Assembly: GCF_900156865.1 (NCBI RefSeq) | Contig: NZ_LT732529.1 | Span: 2,916,460-2,980,459, forward strand | Length of the DNA stretch: 64,000 bases | From: Litchfieldia sinesaloumensis | GTDB lineage: Bacteria > Bacillota > Bacilli > Bacillales > Bacillaceae_L | Direction of reading: 5' to 3' | Shown: positions 34,021 through 42,706 of the stretch, piece after piece | How positions within the stretch are numbered: the stretch's first letter is position 1 | Layout of the letters: every line of letters starts with the position of its first letter | Made by a program: the position numbers and the translations under genes | Notes under the pieces: model-generated | Told to the model about the DNA's origin: nothing | Seen by the model: the letters and a program-made list of their open reading frames with translations, nothing else | Databases searched by the model: none

Positions 34021-34051
34021 AGGGTATTAATCCTGCATGGAATAATACCCT
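34021..34051 (-). terminator. terminator of the MOSC/DJ-1 unit
   Basis: AGGGTATTA (34021-34029) pairs with TAATACCCT (34043-34051); a T run follows on the minus strand. Confidence 0.82.
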
Positions 34052-34078
34052 GAACGTCTTTATTTACCCCACCAAAAA

Positions 34079-34735
34079 CTACTGTCGGGATTCCAATCTT
34101 GCTAATCTCTCATTCAACATCTCTTTCCATTCATCAGCCAATTCCTGAACTTCTAAAATCGTCTGAATCCCTTCAACATCCCGTGGACGTTTATAATAGA
34201 TTTCATTCGCCTCGAGGATTGAAACCTGTTTCGCATTTCGCTCTTCTAACGAAATCGTAGAATCCTTTCGAACAATTCCTTCCTCTAGAACACGCGCTAA
34301 GTAACCCGTATAACCTGTTTGTACCAATAATTTTAAAAGATGTGGATTGTTGGTTCTTTTTGTGATCGTACTACATGGAATGCGTCCTTGAGTGATTTGA
34401 ATAATAGCATCACCCATCCGATAAATATCGCCAATACAAACATCTTTTTCTTCCATTTGTGTGACTGTTAGATTCTCACCAAAAGTCGAAAGCGTGAGCG
34501 GTGTTAAGAACTCACCTTCCCACAATGAATAATGTTCAAATGGATAAAAACAAACTGCACGGTCTGGGCCACCATGATGCTTTAAATCTCCAACACCATC
34601 CCCACGAAATCCATCCTTTGCTAAAAATGCCTCTTCTACCGCTTGTTTACGAATGGCTGTAACAATCTCTTCATTTTCTCCGTATTTCATTCTCTTAGGT
34701 AAGCCAATTGAAAAATTCTTAATTTCGATGGTCAC
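34079..34735 (-). CDS. MOSC-domain protein (YiiM-like)
   Basis: 218 residues. The MOSC core begins near 35; GDGVGDLKHHGGPDRAVCFYP is the conserved YiiM signature, and GRIPCSTITKRTNNPHL contains the conserved cysteine thought to bind sulfur or molybdenum cofactor. The C-terminal three-helix part of YiiM is present. Adjacent to the DJ-1-like gene with one base between, so co-transcribed. Confidence 0.87.
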   Translation of the reverse strand: MTIEIKNFSIGLPKRMKYGENEEIVTAIRKQAVEEAFLAKDGFRGDGVGDLKHHGGPDRAVCFYPFEHYSLWEGEFLTPLTLSTFGENLTVTQMEEKDVCIGDIYRMGDAIIQITQGRIPCSTITKRTNNPHLLKLLVQTGYTGYLARVLEEGIVRKDSTISLEERNAKQVSILEANEIYYKRPRDVEGIQTILEVQELADEWKEMLNERLARLESRQ

Positions 34736-34736
34736 A

Positions 34737-35330
34737 TTATTCTCCCCTTTTCACTCTCTCACTGGCTTCCATCAGCCAATTCCGTTGTCCTTTATAAAAC
34801 TCACTTACAAATTGAGGATTCTTTAGTGCCCCCAGATGGTCGGCAATCGCAAGGGCAAAGTCAACATAAGCATGACCTTGTGCAGTGATGATCGTTCCTT
34901 TTTTCACAACAGGCTCATACCTGAAAAATTCCTCTTCAAAACATCCAAGAAAGCTCCGTTGATTTTGATCAAGAGTAACTGTATATGGTGTACCGGTAAG
35001 TACTCCCGCTCTTGCTAACACGTACGTACCACTACAAATGGCTGAAGTTAATTTGTTCTGTTCATGTAATCTTTTTGTAAGATTAAACAATTCCTGCGTA
35101 TCTTTGACATTAATCAGGTCTCCACCTGGAATGATAATTCCTTCATAGTCGGATGGGTCTACCTGCTGATACATAAGATGGGGCATAAACTGCAGACCAG
35201 ATTCGCTTGTCACTGTCTCTAGTGAATCTGAAACGGTAATAATCTCATAGTTACTCTTGAGCATCGCAGTCGCTACGGTTATCTCAAACTCAGAAAAAGT
35301 ATGATAAATTGAGAGTAATATTTTTTTCAT
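34737..35330 (-). CDS. DJ-1/PfpI family protein
   Basis: 197 residues. The nucleophile elbow AICSGTYVLARAG carries Cys99; GIIIPGGDL supplies the upstream Glu/Asp-region. Members are chaperones, deglycases or amidases, and the role is not certain. Directly upstream of the MOSC gene. Confidence 0.84.
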   Translation of the reverse strand: MKKILLSIYHTFSEFEITVATAMLKSNYEIITVSDSLETVTSESGLQFMPHLMYQQVDPSDYEGIIIPGGDLINVKDTQELFNLTKRLHEQNKLTSAICSGTYVLARAGVLTGTPYTVTLDQNQRSFLGCFEEEFFRYEPVVKKGTIITAQGHAYVDFALAIADHLGALKNPQFVSEFYKGQRNWLMEASERVKRGE

Positions 35331-35422
35331 AAAAAAGCACCTCTTTTTCTATAGAGATTCTACAAGTTCAAAACATTTCCCTTCTAGAATTCTATTTTAA
35401 AAAGAGGAGCACAGTACAAATC

Positions 35423-35659
35423 TCATAGATTCATGTTCTCAATTCCTAGGATAAATGGTAAAAGAAGCACGATAAACCCTACAATCATAATAATGATTCC
35501 AAAAAACTTATTTGAAAAAGAATCACTAAAAGTTCCGCTTTGTTTAATAAATAAATCAAGTAAATTCGTGGCCTTCCCTTTCATAATAAGGAAGCCAAAT
35601 AAGATAAACACGATTCCAATTATCCAAACAAAAAATACTTCAACAGGGATTTTCATCAT
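35423..35659 (-). CDS. two-helix small membrane protein
   Basis: 78 residues with two long hydrophobic helices (8-28 and 50-70) and a short polar link KGKATNLLDLFIKQSGTFSD. AAGGAG precedes the start. Unknown. Confidence 0.62.
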   Translation of the reverse strand: MMKIPVEVFFVWIIGIVFILFGFLIMKGKATNLLDLFIKQSGTFSDSFSNKFFGIIIMIVGFIVLLLPFILGIENMNL

Positions 35660-35717
35660 CTCCTTGTAGAGGAATTTTCATTCTTTCATACGATTATGTT
35701 TTGAAAAGGTTACAGAA

Positions 35718-36839
35718 TTATTCAATCCCGGCAAGACCTTTAAACATCTCGACGCCAACCTCAATGATGTCATCGCGAAAGTCATATTCGAACGTGTGGA
35801 TTGACGGGTACTCTTCGCCATTTCCGATATAAAAAAGAGTCCCTTTTACATATTTTAAGTAGTGACCATAATCCTCCGATGCACGGTAGGGGGAAGATAA
35901 CTCGCGTAATGAAATCCCTTTTTCACATGCGATTCGCCGAACCTTTTCGTTTGACTCCTTGTGATTGACCGTTTCCGGGAACTCATCTCGATAGGAACAA
36001 TGAACATCAATTCCCTGCTCGATTCCAACTCTCCTTGCAAGATCTTCTATCTTATTTTGAAGCATCTCCAATTCTGTCTCTTTTTCAGCACGTATCGTTA
36101 ACCGTAAAACACCTTTATGGGCTGCAATTCCATAATTCTCTGAGCCAATATCCACCTGGATGATAGTACTTAAAACAAGTCCTTCAAAATTTTCTAATGA
36201 GGTTAGTTCCGGCAGAGCCTCGATGATTTTTGCCATCGCAAAAGACGGATTCACTCCAACTTCAGGCTGACTGGCATGGGCAGGCGTGCCAATCATTTCA
36301 ATCGACATTCCTTTTGAAGCAAAATGGGCTGTCCCATCAATGACATGTACGGCCTTGAATTCGATACCAGACATATTGTGATAACCATAAATCTCATCTA
36401 TATTTTCATCTTTCAATACTTCAACCGCTTCGATTGCACCTTGACCTGTTTCCTCTGCATGTTGAAAAAGAAAAATGATATTTTTATCAGCACCTTTTTG
36501 GTCGACTTCAAGAGCAAACCCAACAAGTGTGGCAGCATGTCCATCATGTCCACATTTATGTGAAACTCCAGGAACCTTTGATTCCCATGGAAGGTCAATT
36601 GTTTCAGGTATCGGGAGTGCATCAAAATCAGCCCGAAATGCAATAGTAGGCTTGTCCTCACCCGCCACATATTTCGCATAGAAATAGTTACCCTTATCGA
36701 TCATTTCTAGGTTTGTTGTATGTCTGTTAAGGAAATCCATTAAATATTGCTTTGTCCAAGTCTCTTGATACGACAATTCAGGGTGCGCGTGTAGCTCATG
36801 TCTTAATTGTATCGCTAGCTCCAGATTTTTCTTTTCCAC
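35718..36839 (-). CDS. M20-family amidohydrolase (N-acyl-amino-acid type)
   Basis: 373 residues, GTG start after AAGGGGGG. HAHPELSYQE near 18, FRADFDALPIPE near 72, SHKCGHDGHAATLVG (Cys and His metal ligands) near 95, FQHAEETGQGA near 128 and a final HTFEYDF near 355 complete the M20D set. Predicted to cleave N-acyl amino acids or hippurate-like compounds. Divergent from treP. Confidence 0.88.
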   Translation of the reverse strand: MEKKNLELAIQLRHELHAHPELSYQETWTKQYLMDFLNRHTTNLEMIDKGNYFYAKYVAGEDKPTIAFRADFDALPIPETIDLPWESKVPGVSHKCGHDGHAATLVGFALEVDQKGADKNIIFLFQHAEETGQGAIEAVEVLKDENIDEIYGYHNMSGIEFKAVHVIDGTAHFASKGMSIEMIGTPAHASQPEVGVNPSFAMAKIIEALPELTSLENFEGLVLSTIIQVDIGSENYGIAAHKGVLRLTIRAEKETELEMLQNKIEDLARRVGIEQGIDVHCSYRDEFPETVNHKESNEKVRRIACEKGISLRELSSPYRASEDYGHYLKYVKGTLFYIGNGEEYPSIHTFEYDFRDDIIEVGVEMFKGLAGIE

Positions 36840-36962
36840 TGATATCCCCCCCTTCTTATTTTTATTTTACTATTTTTTGGATACTTCGCGTACCTATAAT
36901 AATGAAGATTTGGGATAAAAATCCTTTAATCGTAAAAGATAAAAAAGTCCGAAAGAAAATAA

Positions 36963-37023
36963 TTGACACACCTGTATATACAGGTTAAACTGTAAACGTA
37001 ATCATACTACTTGTATATACAGG
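36963..37023 (+). promoter_or_regulatory. treP promoter with two TreR operators and a cre-like site
   Basis: TTGACA (36963-36968), 17 bases, then TAAACT (36986-36991). CCTGTATATACAGG (36971-36984), a perfect palindrome, fills the spacer; a second half-perfect copy TTGTATATACAGG is at 37011-37023. TGTAAACGTAATCA (36991-37004) matches the CcpA cre consensus with one mismatch. TreR operators are known to be TGTATATACA-centred. Confidence 0.85.
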
Positions 37024-37062
37024 ATGAGCTGTTAATCATCCTTTATGTAAGGGGGAAAAATC

Positions 37063-38490
37063 ATGAGTAAGTATACGGATCCTGCTAAAGAACTTCTTGA
37101 ACACATCGGTGGGAAAGAGAATGTAGCAGCTGTTACACATTGTGCAACAAGAATGCGCTTTGTTCTAAACGATCCAAAAAATGCAGATATAGAAAAAATC
37201 GAAGGCATTGGACTTGTAAAAGGTACGTTTACACAGGCTGGCCAATTCCAGGTTATCGTAGGAAACGAGGTATCCTCTTTCTATAACGAGTTCGTCAAAC
37301 ATGCTGGAGTACAAGAGTCTAGCAAGGATGAAGCAAAGGTTGCTGCTAAACAAAATATGAACTGGCTGCAACGCTTAATGGGTCACTTAGCGGACATTTT
37401 CACACCGCTCATTCCAGCTCTTGTTGTTGGAGGTCTGATTCTAGGTTTCCGAAACGTAATTGGGGAAATTAACCTTGTTGATAATGGTACAAAGACAATT
37501 GTGGAAACCTCTCAATTCTGGGCTGGCGTGCACGCATTCCTTTGGTTAATAGGGGAAGCAATATTCCACTTCCTACCAGTCGGAATTACATGGGCGGTTA
37601 CGCGTAAAATGGGTACATCCCAAATCCTTGGGATTGTTTTAGGTATCACGCTAGTTTCTCCTCAATTGCTAAATGCATATGGGGTTGCAAGCTCAGATGA
37701 AATACCAGTTTGGGACTTTGGTTTCGCAACAATTGAAATGATTGGTTATCAAGCACAAGTTATTCCGGCTATTCTAGCGGCGTTTGTACTTGTCTATTTA
37801 GAACGCTTTTTCCGTAAGATTTCACCAAACTCTATTTCAATGATTATTGTTCCATTTTTTGCTCTAGTACCTACAGTACTAATTGCACATACAGTTCTTG
37901 GTCCGATCGGTTGGACAATTGGTTCTTGGATTTCTGATGTTGTCTACACAAGCTTAACATCGGCATTTGGTTGGTTATTCGCAGCTATCTTTGGATTTGC
38001 GTACGCACCACTTGTTATTACTGGATTACACCATATGACAAATGCAATCGACCTTCAATTGATGAGTGAATTCGATGGCACGAACCTATGGCCAATGATT
38101 GCACTTTCCAATATTGCACAAGGTTCTGCAGTTCTTGCAATGATCTTTATTAATCGTAAAAATGAAGAAGAAAAACAAGTTTCCATCCCAGCATGTATTT
38201 CTTGTTACCTCGGCGTAACAGAACCAGCAATGTTCGGTATTAACTTGAAATACGGCTTCCCATTCCTAGCCGCAATGATCGGTTCAATGATAGCTGCAAT
38301 CATCTCAGTAGGAAGCGGCGTTATGGCGAACTCAATCGGGGTTGGTGGAATTCCAGGAATTCTTTCCATCCAAGCTGCACACTGGTTAATGTTTGCGATT
38401 GCGATGCTAGTTGCGATTGCGGTCCCATTCATTCTAACTGTTATCTTTGCAAAAGCGAATGTGGGCAAAATTTCATTCGGCAAAAAATAA
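37063..38490 (+). CDS. treP: PTS trehalose-specific EIIBC component
   Basis: 475 residues. The EIIB domain has Cys27 in VTHCATRMRFVL. The EIIC domain follows with about ten membrane segments and the conserved TGLHHMTNAIDLQLM. It lacks EIIA, so EIIA of the glucose system would phosphorylate it. Takes up trehalose and releases trehalose-6-phosphate. GGGGG upstream of the ATG. Controlled by two TreR sites and a cre-like site. treA, normally next, is absent. Confidence 0.92.
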   Translation: MSKYTDPAKELLEHIGGKENVAAVTHCATRMRFVLNDPKNADIEKIEGIGLVKGTFTQAGQFQVIVGNEVSSFYNEFVKHAGVQESSKDEAKVAAKQNMNWLQRLMGHLADIFTPLIPALVVGGLILGFRNVIGEINLVDNGTKTIVETSQFWAGVHAFLWLIGEAIFHFLPVGITWAVTRKMGTSQILGIVLGITLVSPQLLNAYGVASSDEIPVWDFGFATIEMIGYQAQVIPAILAAFVLVYLERFFRKISPNSISMIIVPFFALVPTVLIAHTVLGPIGWTIGSWISDVVYTSLTSAFGWLFAAIFGFAYAPLVITGLHHMTNAIDLQLMSEFDGTNLWPMIALSNIAQGSAVLAMIFINRKNEEEKQVSIPACISCYLGVTEPAMFGINLKYGFPFLAAMIGSMIAAIISVGSGVMANSIGVGGIPGILSIQAAHWLMFAIAMLVAIAVPFILTVIFAKANVGKISFGKK

Positions 38491-38502
38491 TACGAAACGG
38501 GA

Positions 38503-38530
38503 GGGAGGGGAAAATACCCCTCCCTTTTTT
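38503..38530 (+). terminator. terminator of treP
   Basis: GGGAGGGG (38503-38510) and CCCCTCCC (38517-38524) pair, followed by six T. It separates treP from treR. Confidence 0.9.
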
Positions 38531-38586
38531 CGCATTAACGCGGTAAAATTATACTATAAATAATAATATTTGATTGGAGATTCTTT

Positions 38587-39303
38587 ATGAATAACAAGTA
38601 TCTAACAATCTATAGTGAGTTAGTAGATGAAATTAAAAGTGGTAACATTCAGGCCAATAGCCTTTTGCCTTCCGAAAATGAACTAAAAGAATCCTATAAT
38701 ACCTCCCGCGAAACAATTCGAAAAGCGCTCAACCTTCTTTCCCAAAATGGGTATATTCAAAAAATGAAGGGCAAAGGTTCCATAGTAATCGATGTGAATA
38801 AGTTTGATTTTCCCGTTTCTGGACTCGTGAGCTTCAAGGAACTAGCGGAGAAAATGGGGGACAAGCCGAAAACCTTTGTCCATGACCTTTCCGTTGGTAA
38901 GCCTGATACGTTTATTAAGCAACAGCTCCAGCTTTCAAATAAAGATCAAGTATGGAAGGTCGTCCGCGTAAGGGAAATGGGCGGCGAGAAAATTATCCTG
39001 GACAAGGATTATATTTCGAAATCTTATGTCCCTGAACTCACGAAAGAAGTTTGTGAGGATTCTATATATGCTTTTATGGAGAATGAACTAAAGCTCACAA
39101 TCAGTTTTGCCAAAAAGGAAATCACCGTAGTGGAGCCAACTGATGAAGATCGAGAGTTACTAGATTTGGATGGGTTTCATAATGTCGTAGTTATCAAGAA
39201 CTTTGTGTATTTGGATAATGCGAGTCTATTTCAATACACCGAATCCCGCCACCGCCCTGACAAATTCCGCTTCGTCGACTTTGCGCGCCGGACGCACGTG
39301 TAG
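38587..39303 (+). CDS. treR: GntR-family trehalose operon repressor
   Basis: 238 residues, the size of Bacillus subtilis TreR. N-terminal winged HTH NKYLTIYSELVDEIKSGNIQANSLLPSENELKESYNTSRETIRKAL, then a UTRA effector domain ending FQYTESRHRPDKFRFVDFARR. Predicted to bind trehalose-6-phosphate and the TGTATATACA operators upstream of treP. TGGAG precedes the ATG. Confidence 0.92.
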   Translation: MNNKYLTIYSELVDEIKSGNIQANSLLPSENELKESYNTSRETIRKALNLLSQNGYIQKMKGKGSIVIDVNKFDFPVSGLVSFKELAEKMGDKPKTFVHDLSVGKPDTFIKQQLQLSNKDQVWKVVRVREMGGEKIILDKDYISKSYVPELTKEVCEDSIYAFMENELKLTISFAKKEITVVEPTDEDRELLDLDGFHNVVVIKNFVYLDNASLFQYTESRHRPDKFRFVDFARRTHV

Positions 39304-39342
39304 CGGAAGTTTTAAAATGGACTATCTTATCTTTTGGGGGCT

Positions 39343-40370
39343 GGTTCTGGTTTGCACTTGGAGTTAGTTAGGAGATTGTGGGGGTGCTGGCACTCTTTGC
39401 GGGTTCGCACTTGGGGTTTTTCAGGAGATTGCTAACTCGATTGCACGCCTTGCGGGTTCGCACTTGGAACTTTCTAGGAGATACCGTACCCGATTCCACC
39501 ACTTGCGGGTTCGTACTTGGAACTTTTTAGGGGATACCGTACCCGATTCCACCACTTGCGGGTTCGTACTTGGGATTTTCTAGGAGATTGCGAACTCGAT
39601 TGCACGCCTTGCAGGTTCACACTTGGAACTTTCTGGGAGATACCGTACCCGATTCCACCACTTGCGGGTTCGTACTTGGAACTTTCTGGGAGATACCGTA
39701 CCCGATTCCACCACTTGCGGGTTCGCACCTGGAACTTTCTGGGAGATACCGTACCCGATTCCACCACTTGCGGGTTCGCACCTGGAACTTTCTAGGAGAT
39801 ACCAAACCCGATTCCACCATTTGCGGGTTCGTACTTGGGACTTTCTAGGAGATACTGAACCCGATTCCACCACTTGCGGGTTCGCACTTGGAGCTTTCTA
39901 GGAGATTGCTAACTCGATTGCACGCCTTGCGAGTTCGTACTTGGAACTTTCTAGGAGATACTGAACCCGATTCCACCACTTGCGGGTTCGCACTTGGGAC
40001 TTTCTAGGAGATTGCGAACTCGATTGCACGCCTTGCGAGTTCGCACTTGGAACTTTTTAGGAGATACCGTACCCGATTCCACCACTTGCGGGTTCGCACT
40101 TGGAACTTTCTAGGAGATACCGTACCCGATTCCACCACTTGCGGGTTCGTACTTGGGATTTTCTAGGAGATTGCGAACTCGATTGCACGCCTTGCGGGTT
40201 CGTATTTGGAACTTTCTAGGAGATACCGTACTCGATTTCACCACTTGCGGGTTCGTACTTGGAACTTTCTAGGAGATACCAAACCTGATTCCACCATTTG
40301 CGGGTTCACTCTTGGAACTTTCTAGGAGTCACCGAACCCGCATACACGCCTTGCTAGCCCGCTTATAGAA
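39343..40370. repeat. 53-bp tandem array (family I), 18 full units
   Basis: GGGTTCG (or its variants) begins at 39401 and every 53 bp thereafter up to 40302, with no insertion or deletion; a degraded unit lies at either end. Two linked subtypes occur: type A with TACCGTACCCGATTCCACCA and type B with TTGCGAACTCGATTGCACGC. Five of the eighteen are B. Units can form a hairpin across the boundary (GCGAACTCG with CGAGTTCGC). It lies between the convergent treR and FMN reductase genes. Confidence 0.9.
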
Positions 40371-40381
40371 ATCACTTGCCC

Positions 40382-40407
40382 AAAAGGGGTCCAACTGGAC
40401 CCCTTTT
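40382..40407. terminator. terminator beyond the 53-bp array
   Basis: AAAAGGGGTCC (40382-40392) pairs with GGACCCCTTTT (40397-40407) with a 4-base loop and T run. It can stop transcription of the array from either side. Confidence 0.85.
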
Positions 40408-40427
40408 TCATTTGTCCCCAAAACAAA

Positions 40428-40462
40428 AACAGGACGAACCAATAGAGGTCCATCCTGTTTCT
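40428..40462 (-). terminator. terminator of the FMN reductase gene
   Basis: AAACAGGA (40428-...) and TCCTGTTT enclose a loop of ~20 bases containing further weak pairing; on the minus strand it follows the stop at 40470. Confidence 0.55.
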
Positions 40463-40469
40463 TCAATGA

Positions 40470-41063
40470 TTAGCGTACTGTTTTTAATGCAGTGCTCCAA
40501 GATACTACTTGGTCTAGCATTAGGTTAACGTTATCTAGGTGTAGATCTTGTGGTTTGAAGTCTGCACCGTTTTCGAAGTCAGTGAATAATGAAAGTGTTG
40601 GATGTGTACGAACGTCCGCGATCATTAATTCACCCATGATTCCACGTAAGTGTTCAGCAGCACGTGCACCACCAGTTGAACCGTAGCTTACGATACCAGC
40701 AGCTTTGTTGTTCCAAGCTTCACGAGCTAGGTCTAATGCGTTTTTCAATGCACCAGTGATAGAGTGATTATATTCTTGAACGATGAATACGAATCCATCA
40801 AGGCTAGCTAATTTTTCATTCCATGCTCCGATTCCAGGTGCATCTGCTTCACCTAAGAATGGTAATTTGAAGTCTGCGATATCTACGATTTCGTAGTTAG
40901 CATCTCCACGCTTATCAGCGATTTCCTTTACCCATGCTCCTACTTGAGGACTTACGCGTCCTTCACGAGTACTACCTAAAATGATACCAATGTTTAATTT
41001 TTCGTTTGACATTACTTTTTCCTCCTTTTGTTGATTACCAAAAAGCTTATCTAGTAAACCCAT
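40470..41063 (-). CDS. NADPH-dependent FMN reductase family protein
   Basis: 197 residues as drawn. Flavodoxin-like core IGIILGSTREGRVSPQVGAWV, then EYNHSITGALKNALD and GIVSYGSTGGARAAEHLR, both FMN-contacting. Two starts have good sites: 41063 (AAAAGGAG) and 41012 (AAAGGAGG before MSNEKL). The 17 residues in front of the second, MGLLDKLFGNQQKEEKV, are an amphipathic extension unrelated to the fold. Probably a quinone or azo reductase. Confidence 0.85.
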   Translation of the reverse strand: MGLLDKLFGNQQKEEKVMSNEKLNIGIILGSTREGRVSPQVGAWVKEIADKRGDANYEIVDIADFKLPFLGEADAPGIGAWNEKLASLDGFVFIVQEYNHSITGALKNALDLAREAWNNKAAGIVSYGSTGGARAAEHLRGIMGELMIADVRTHPTLSLFTDFENGADFKPQDLHLDNVNLMLDQVVSWSTALKTVR

Positions 41064-41213
41064 GATGTCTCTCCTTTTATATTAAAGGATATTTCTGTAA
41101 AATACCTTTAATTTATTTATCTCTGAAATATTTATCTTAACTTCAAGATAAATAATATCTTATAACTAAACTATTGTCAACCGAATTAGCTTATTTCTTT
41201 CTCAAAAATAAAA

Positions 41214-41233
41214 ACGCTTAGTTTACTAAGCGT
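41214..41233 (-). terminator. terminator of the membrane/XRE pair
   Basis: ACGCTTAG pairs with CTAAGCGT over a four-base loop, followed by TTTTTATTTTT on the minus strand. Confidence 0.8.
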
Positions 41234-41240
41234 CTACCTT

Positions 41241-41672
41241 CTATTCATCTAGATTTTCTTCTTGTCTTTTCGTACGTAAATAATGGATATATAGAATAGG
41301 AATGAGTCCGCAAATAAAAATGATCCCCCCCATTATCAAACCATCAACCGTTTCAAATCCAGCTGAAAATTTTACTGCAATACCAATTAATAGTGAGATG
41401 GCTGTTAAGATGATGAGTGAAATTAGGAATCCAATCTTTGGTGATTTTTCACTATTTTCATGATCTACGCTAATACTCATGGAAAGATAAACAGAAACAA
41501 TGACTGTAATCATAAAAACCATCCACAAAGGGTTTTGCCTCATACCTTCCATCCCTTTAGTTAGTAAATCGTATCCCAAAATGCCTAGTATTCCTGCTGT
41601 TTGTACGACATATGCGATACGAATATTCTTAAGGTTTTTCAACAGTAAACGCTCATCCTTAATCTTTTTCAT
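41241..41672 (-). CDS. four-helix membrane protein paired with XRE regulator
   Basis: 143 residues: basic N-terminus, four membrane segments and a charged tail RTKRQEENLDE. Its start overlaps the regulator stop by four bases (ATGA). Same gene order as the pairs at 25761 and 46036 but no close sequence similarity to either. Function unknown. Confidence 0.7.
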   Translation of the reverse strand: MKKIKDERLLLKNLKNIRIAYVVQTAGILGILGYDLLTKGMEGMRQNPLWMVFMITVIVSVYLSMSISVDHENSEKSPKIGFLISLIILTAISLLIGIAVKFSAGFETVDGLIMGGIIFICGLIPILYIHYLRTKRQEENLDE

Positions 41673-41878
41673 TTCGTTCCACTCCCCTTTTCGATCCAGA
41701 ATAGTTCATCCAATTTTTTATTAACGGCATAACAGATTTCAAGACACAACTTCAAGGTTGGGTTGTATTTACCTTTTTCTATTAAACTAATCGTTTGACG
41801 AGTAACTCCAATTTTTTCGGCTAATTGTTGCTGTGTTAAATCCGCCTGAATACGAGCGATCTTCACTTTATTTTCCAA
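41669..41878 (-). CDS. XRE-family small regulator
   Basis: 69 residues from a TTG at 41878 (GAGGAGGG ten bases upstream). HTH ARIQADLTQQQLAEKIGVTRQTISLIEKGKYNPT, near-canonical. The frame extends to 41923, but that would run into a dyad at 41905-41943. Probably autorepresses. Confidence 0.84.
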   Translation of the reverse strand: MENKVKIARIQADLTQQQLAEKIGVTRQTISLIEKGKYNPTLKLCLEICYAVNKKLDELFWIEKGSGTK

Positions 41879-41904
41879 ATGATCTAATCCCTCCTCAACA
41901 ACAT

Positions 41905-41943
41905 TGTAACATATACATTCCATTTAGCAATATATATGTTACA
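41905..41943 (-). promoter_or_regulatory. 11-bp dyad upstream of the XRE gene
   Basis: TGTAACATATA (41905-41915) and TATATGTTACA (41933-41943), perfect complements, 17 bases apart. A further near-copy TTACATATAC follows at 41939-41948. Fits an operator for the regulator downstream. Confidence 0.7.
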
Positions 41944-41961
41944 TATACTATAAAAAAAATA

Positions 41962-41988
41962 GACCAAATCCCTATGATTTGATCTATG
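41962..41988 (-). terminator. terminator of the CmpB-like gene
   Basis: ATAGACCAAAT and ATTTGATCTAT form an eleven-pair stem with one G-T, followed by a run of T on the minus strand. Confidence 0.75.
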
Positions 41989-41994
41989 CGTATT

Positions 41995-42579
41995 TTATCG
42001 AATTGGATTTCCCGCACGAACTTTTTCCGGTATATGCCTTCTTATTGCGAAAAGGAGTTCACCAAGGAAGTACAGGGAAACTGATGGCCAAATCCACGAC
42101 CAAAACCGCCCAATAATCCCATATAAGGCAACAATTCCTGGATGTAGATATGCTAGACACACTAGCGATAGTACAATCCAGCAAATCGAATAGGAAAAAC
42201 AAATATGTCCTTGTAACTGCCACCTATGTCCTGAATAATCCCACCATTTTCGACCAAAGAACCACTCGAGTAGGAAACCGCTACAATATTCTACAACTGT
42301 AGGAATTAGAAAACAAAGTAGTAGCACCACGGACCAGTGCATTTCTCTGCCAATCAAAAGAATCAACAGAAGTGGAGCAAATCCATACATCGGCTTAAAG
42401 GGTCCGAAGAAGAAATTGTCCTTAAAAAACACGCGTTTCCTTGCAAAATTATAACTGTTCTCTAGTAACCAGCCGAAAAATGAATAAATGGTAAAGAAAA
42501 AGACAATCGCCATCACTCCATCCCAGGACAAGAGGCTAGGCATCTCAAAATCAAAACCACTTACTAAACCCTGAAACAT
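41995..42579 (-). CDS. CmpB-like (putative ABC permease, PF06541) membrane protein
   Basis: 194 residues. YSFFGWLLENSYNFARKRVFF...NFFFGPFKPMYGFAPLL is the conserved start of the putative ABC transporter permease family, although no ATPase gene is near. About six membrane segments. Transport role is by annotation only. Confidence 0.78.
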   Translation of the reverse strand: MFQGLVSGFDFEMPSLLSWDGVMAIVFFFTIYSFFGWLLENSYNFARKRVFFKDNFFFGPFKPMYGFAPLLLILLIGREMHWSVVLLLCFLIPTVVEYCSGFLLEWFFGRKWWDYSGHRWQLQGHICFSYSICWIVLSLVCLAYLHPGIVALYGIIGRFWSWIWPSVSLYFLGELLFAIRRHIPEKVRAGNPIR

Positions 42580-42661
42580 TCATAAATCACCTCAAGGAAA
42601 ATATTCCTAATTAGGATTTACACACAGCTATAGAAATATACAGGTTCAGTTTTTTAAAACA

Positions 42662-42690
42662 AATAAAAACTAGCATCCTTGATGGGAGCT
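42662..42690 (-). terminator. weak terminator of the zinc-ribbon gene
   Basis: CTAGC and GCTAG with a T run on the minus strand; only five pairs. Confidence 0.4.
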
Positions 42691-42706
42691 AGCTTTAATT
42701 GGTAGG

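Noticed and set aside
39517-39901. Overlapping ORFs of 67-97 residues on both strands in the 53-bp array
   Set aside because: Open frames arise because 53-bp units shift frame in a three-unit cycle; several frames are open at once, no ribosome site, not protein-like.
39343-40370. CRISPR array
   Set aside because: Units are contiguous 53-mers, no unique spacers and no cas genes nearby.
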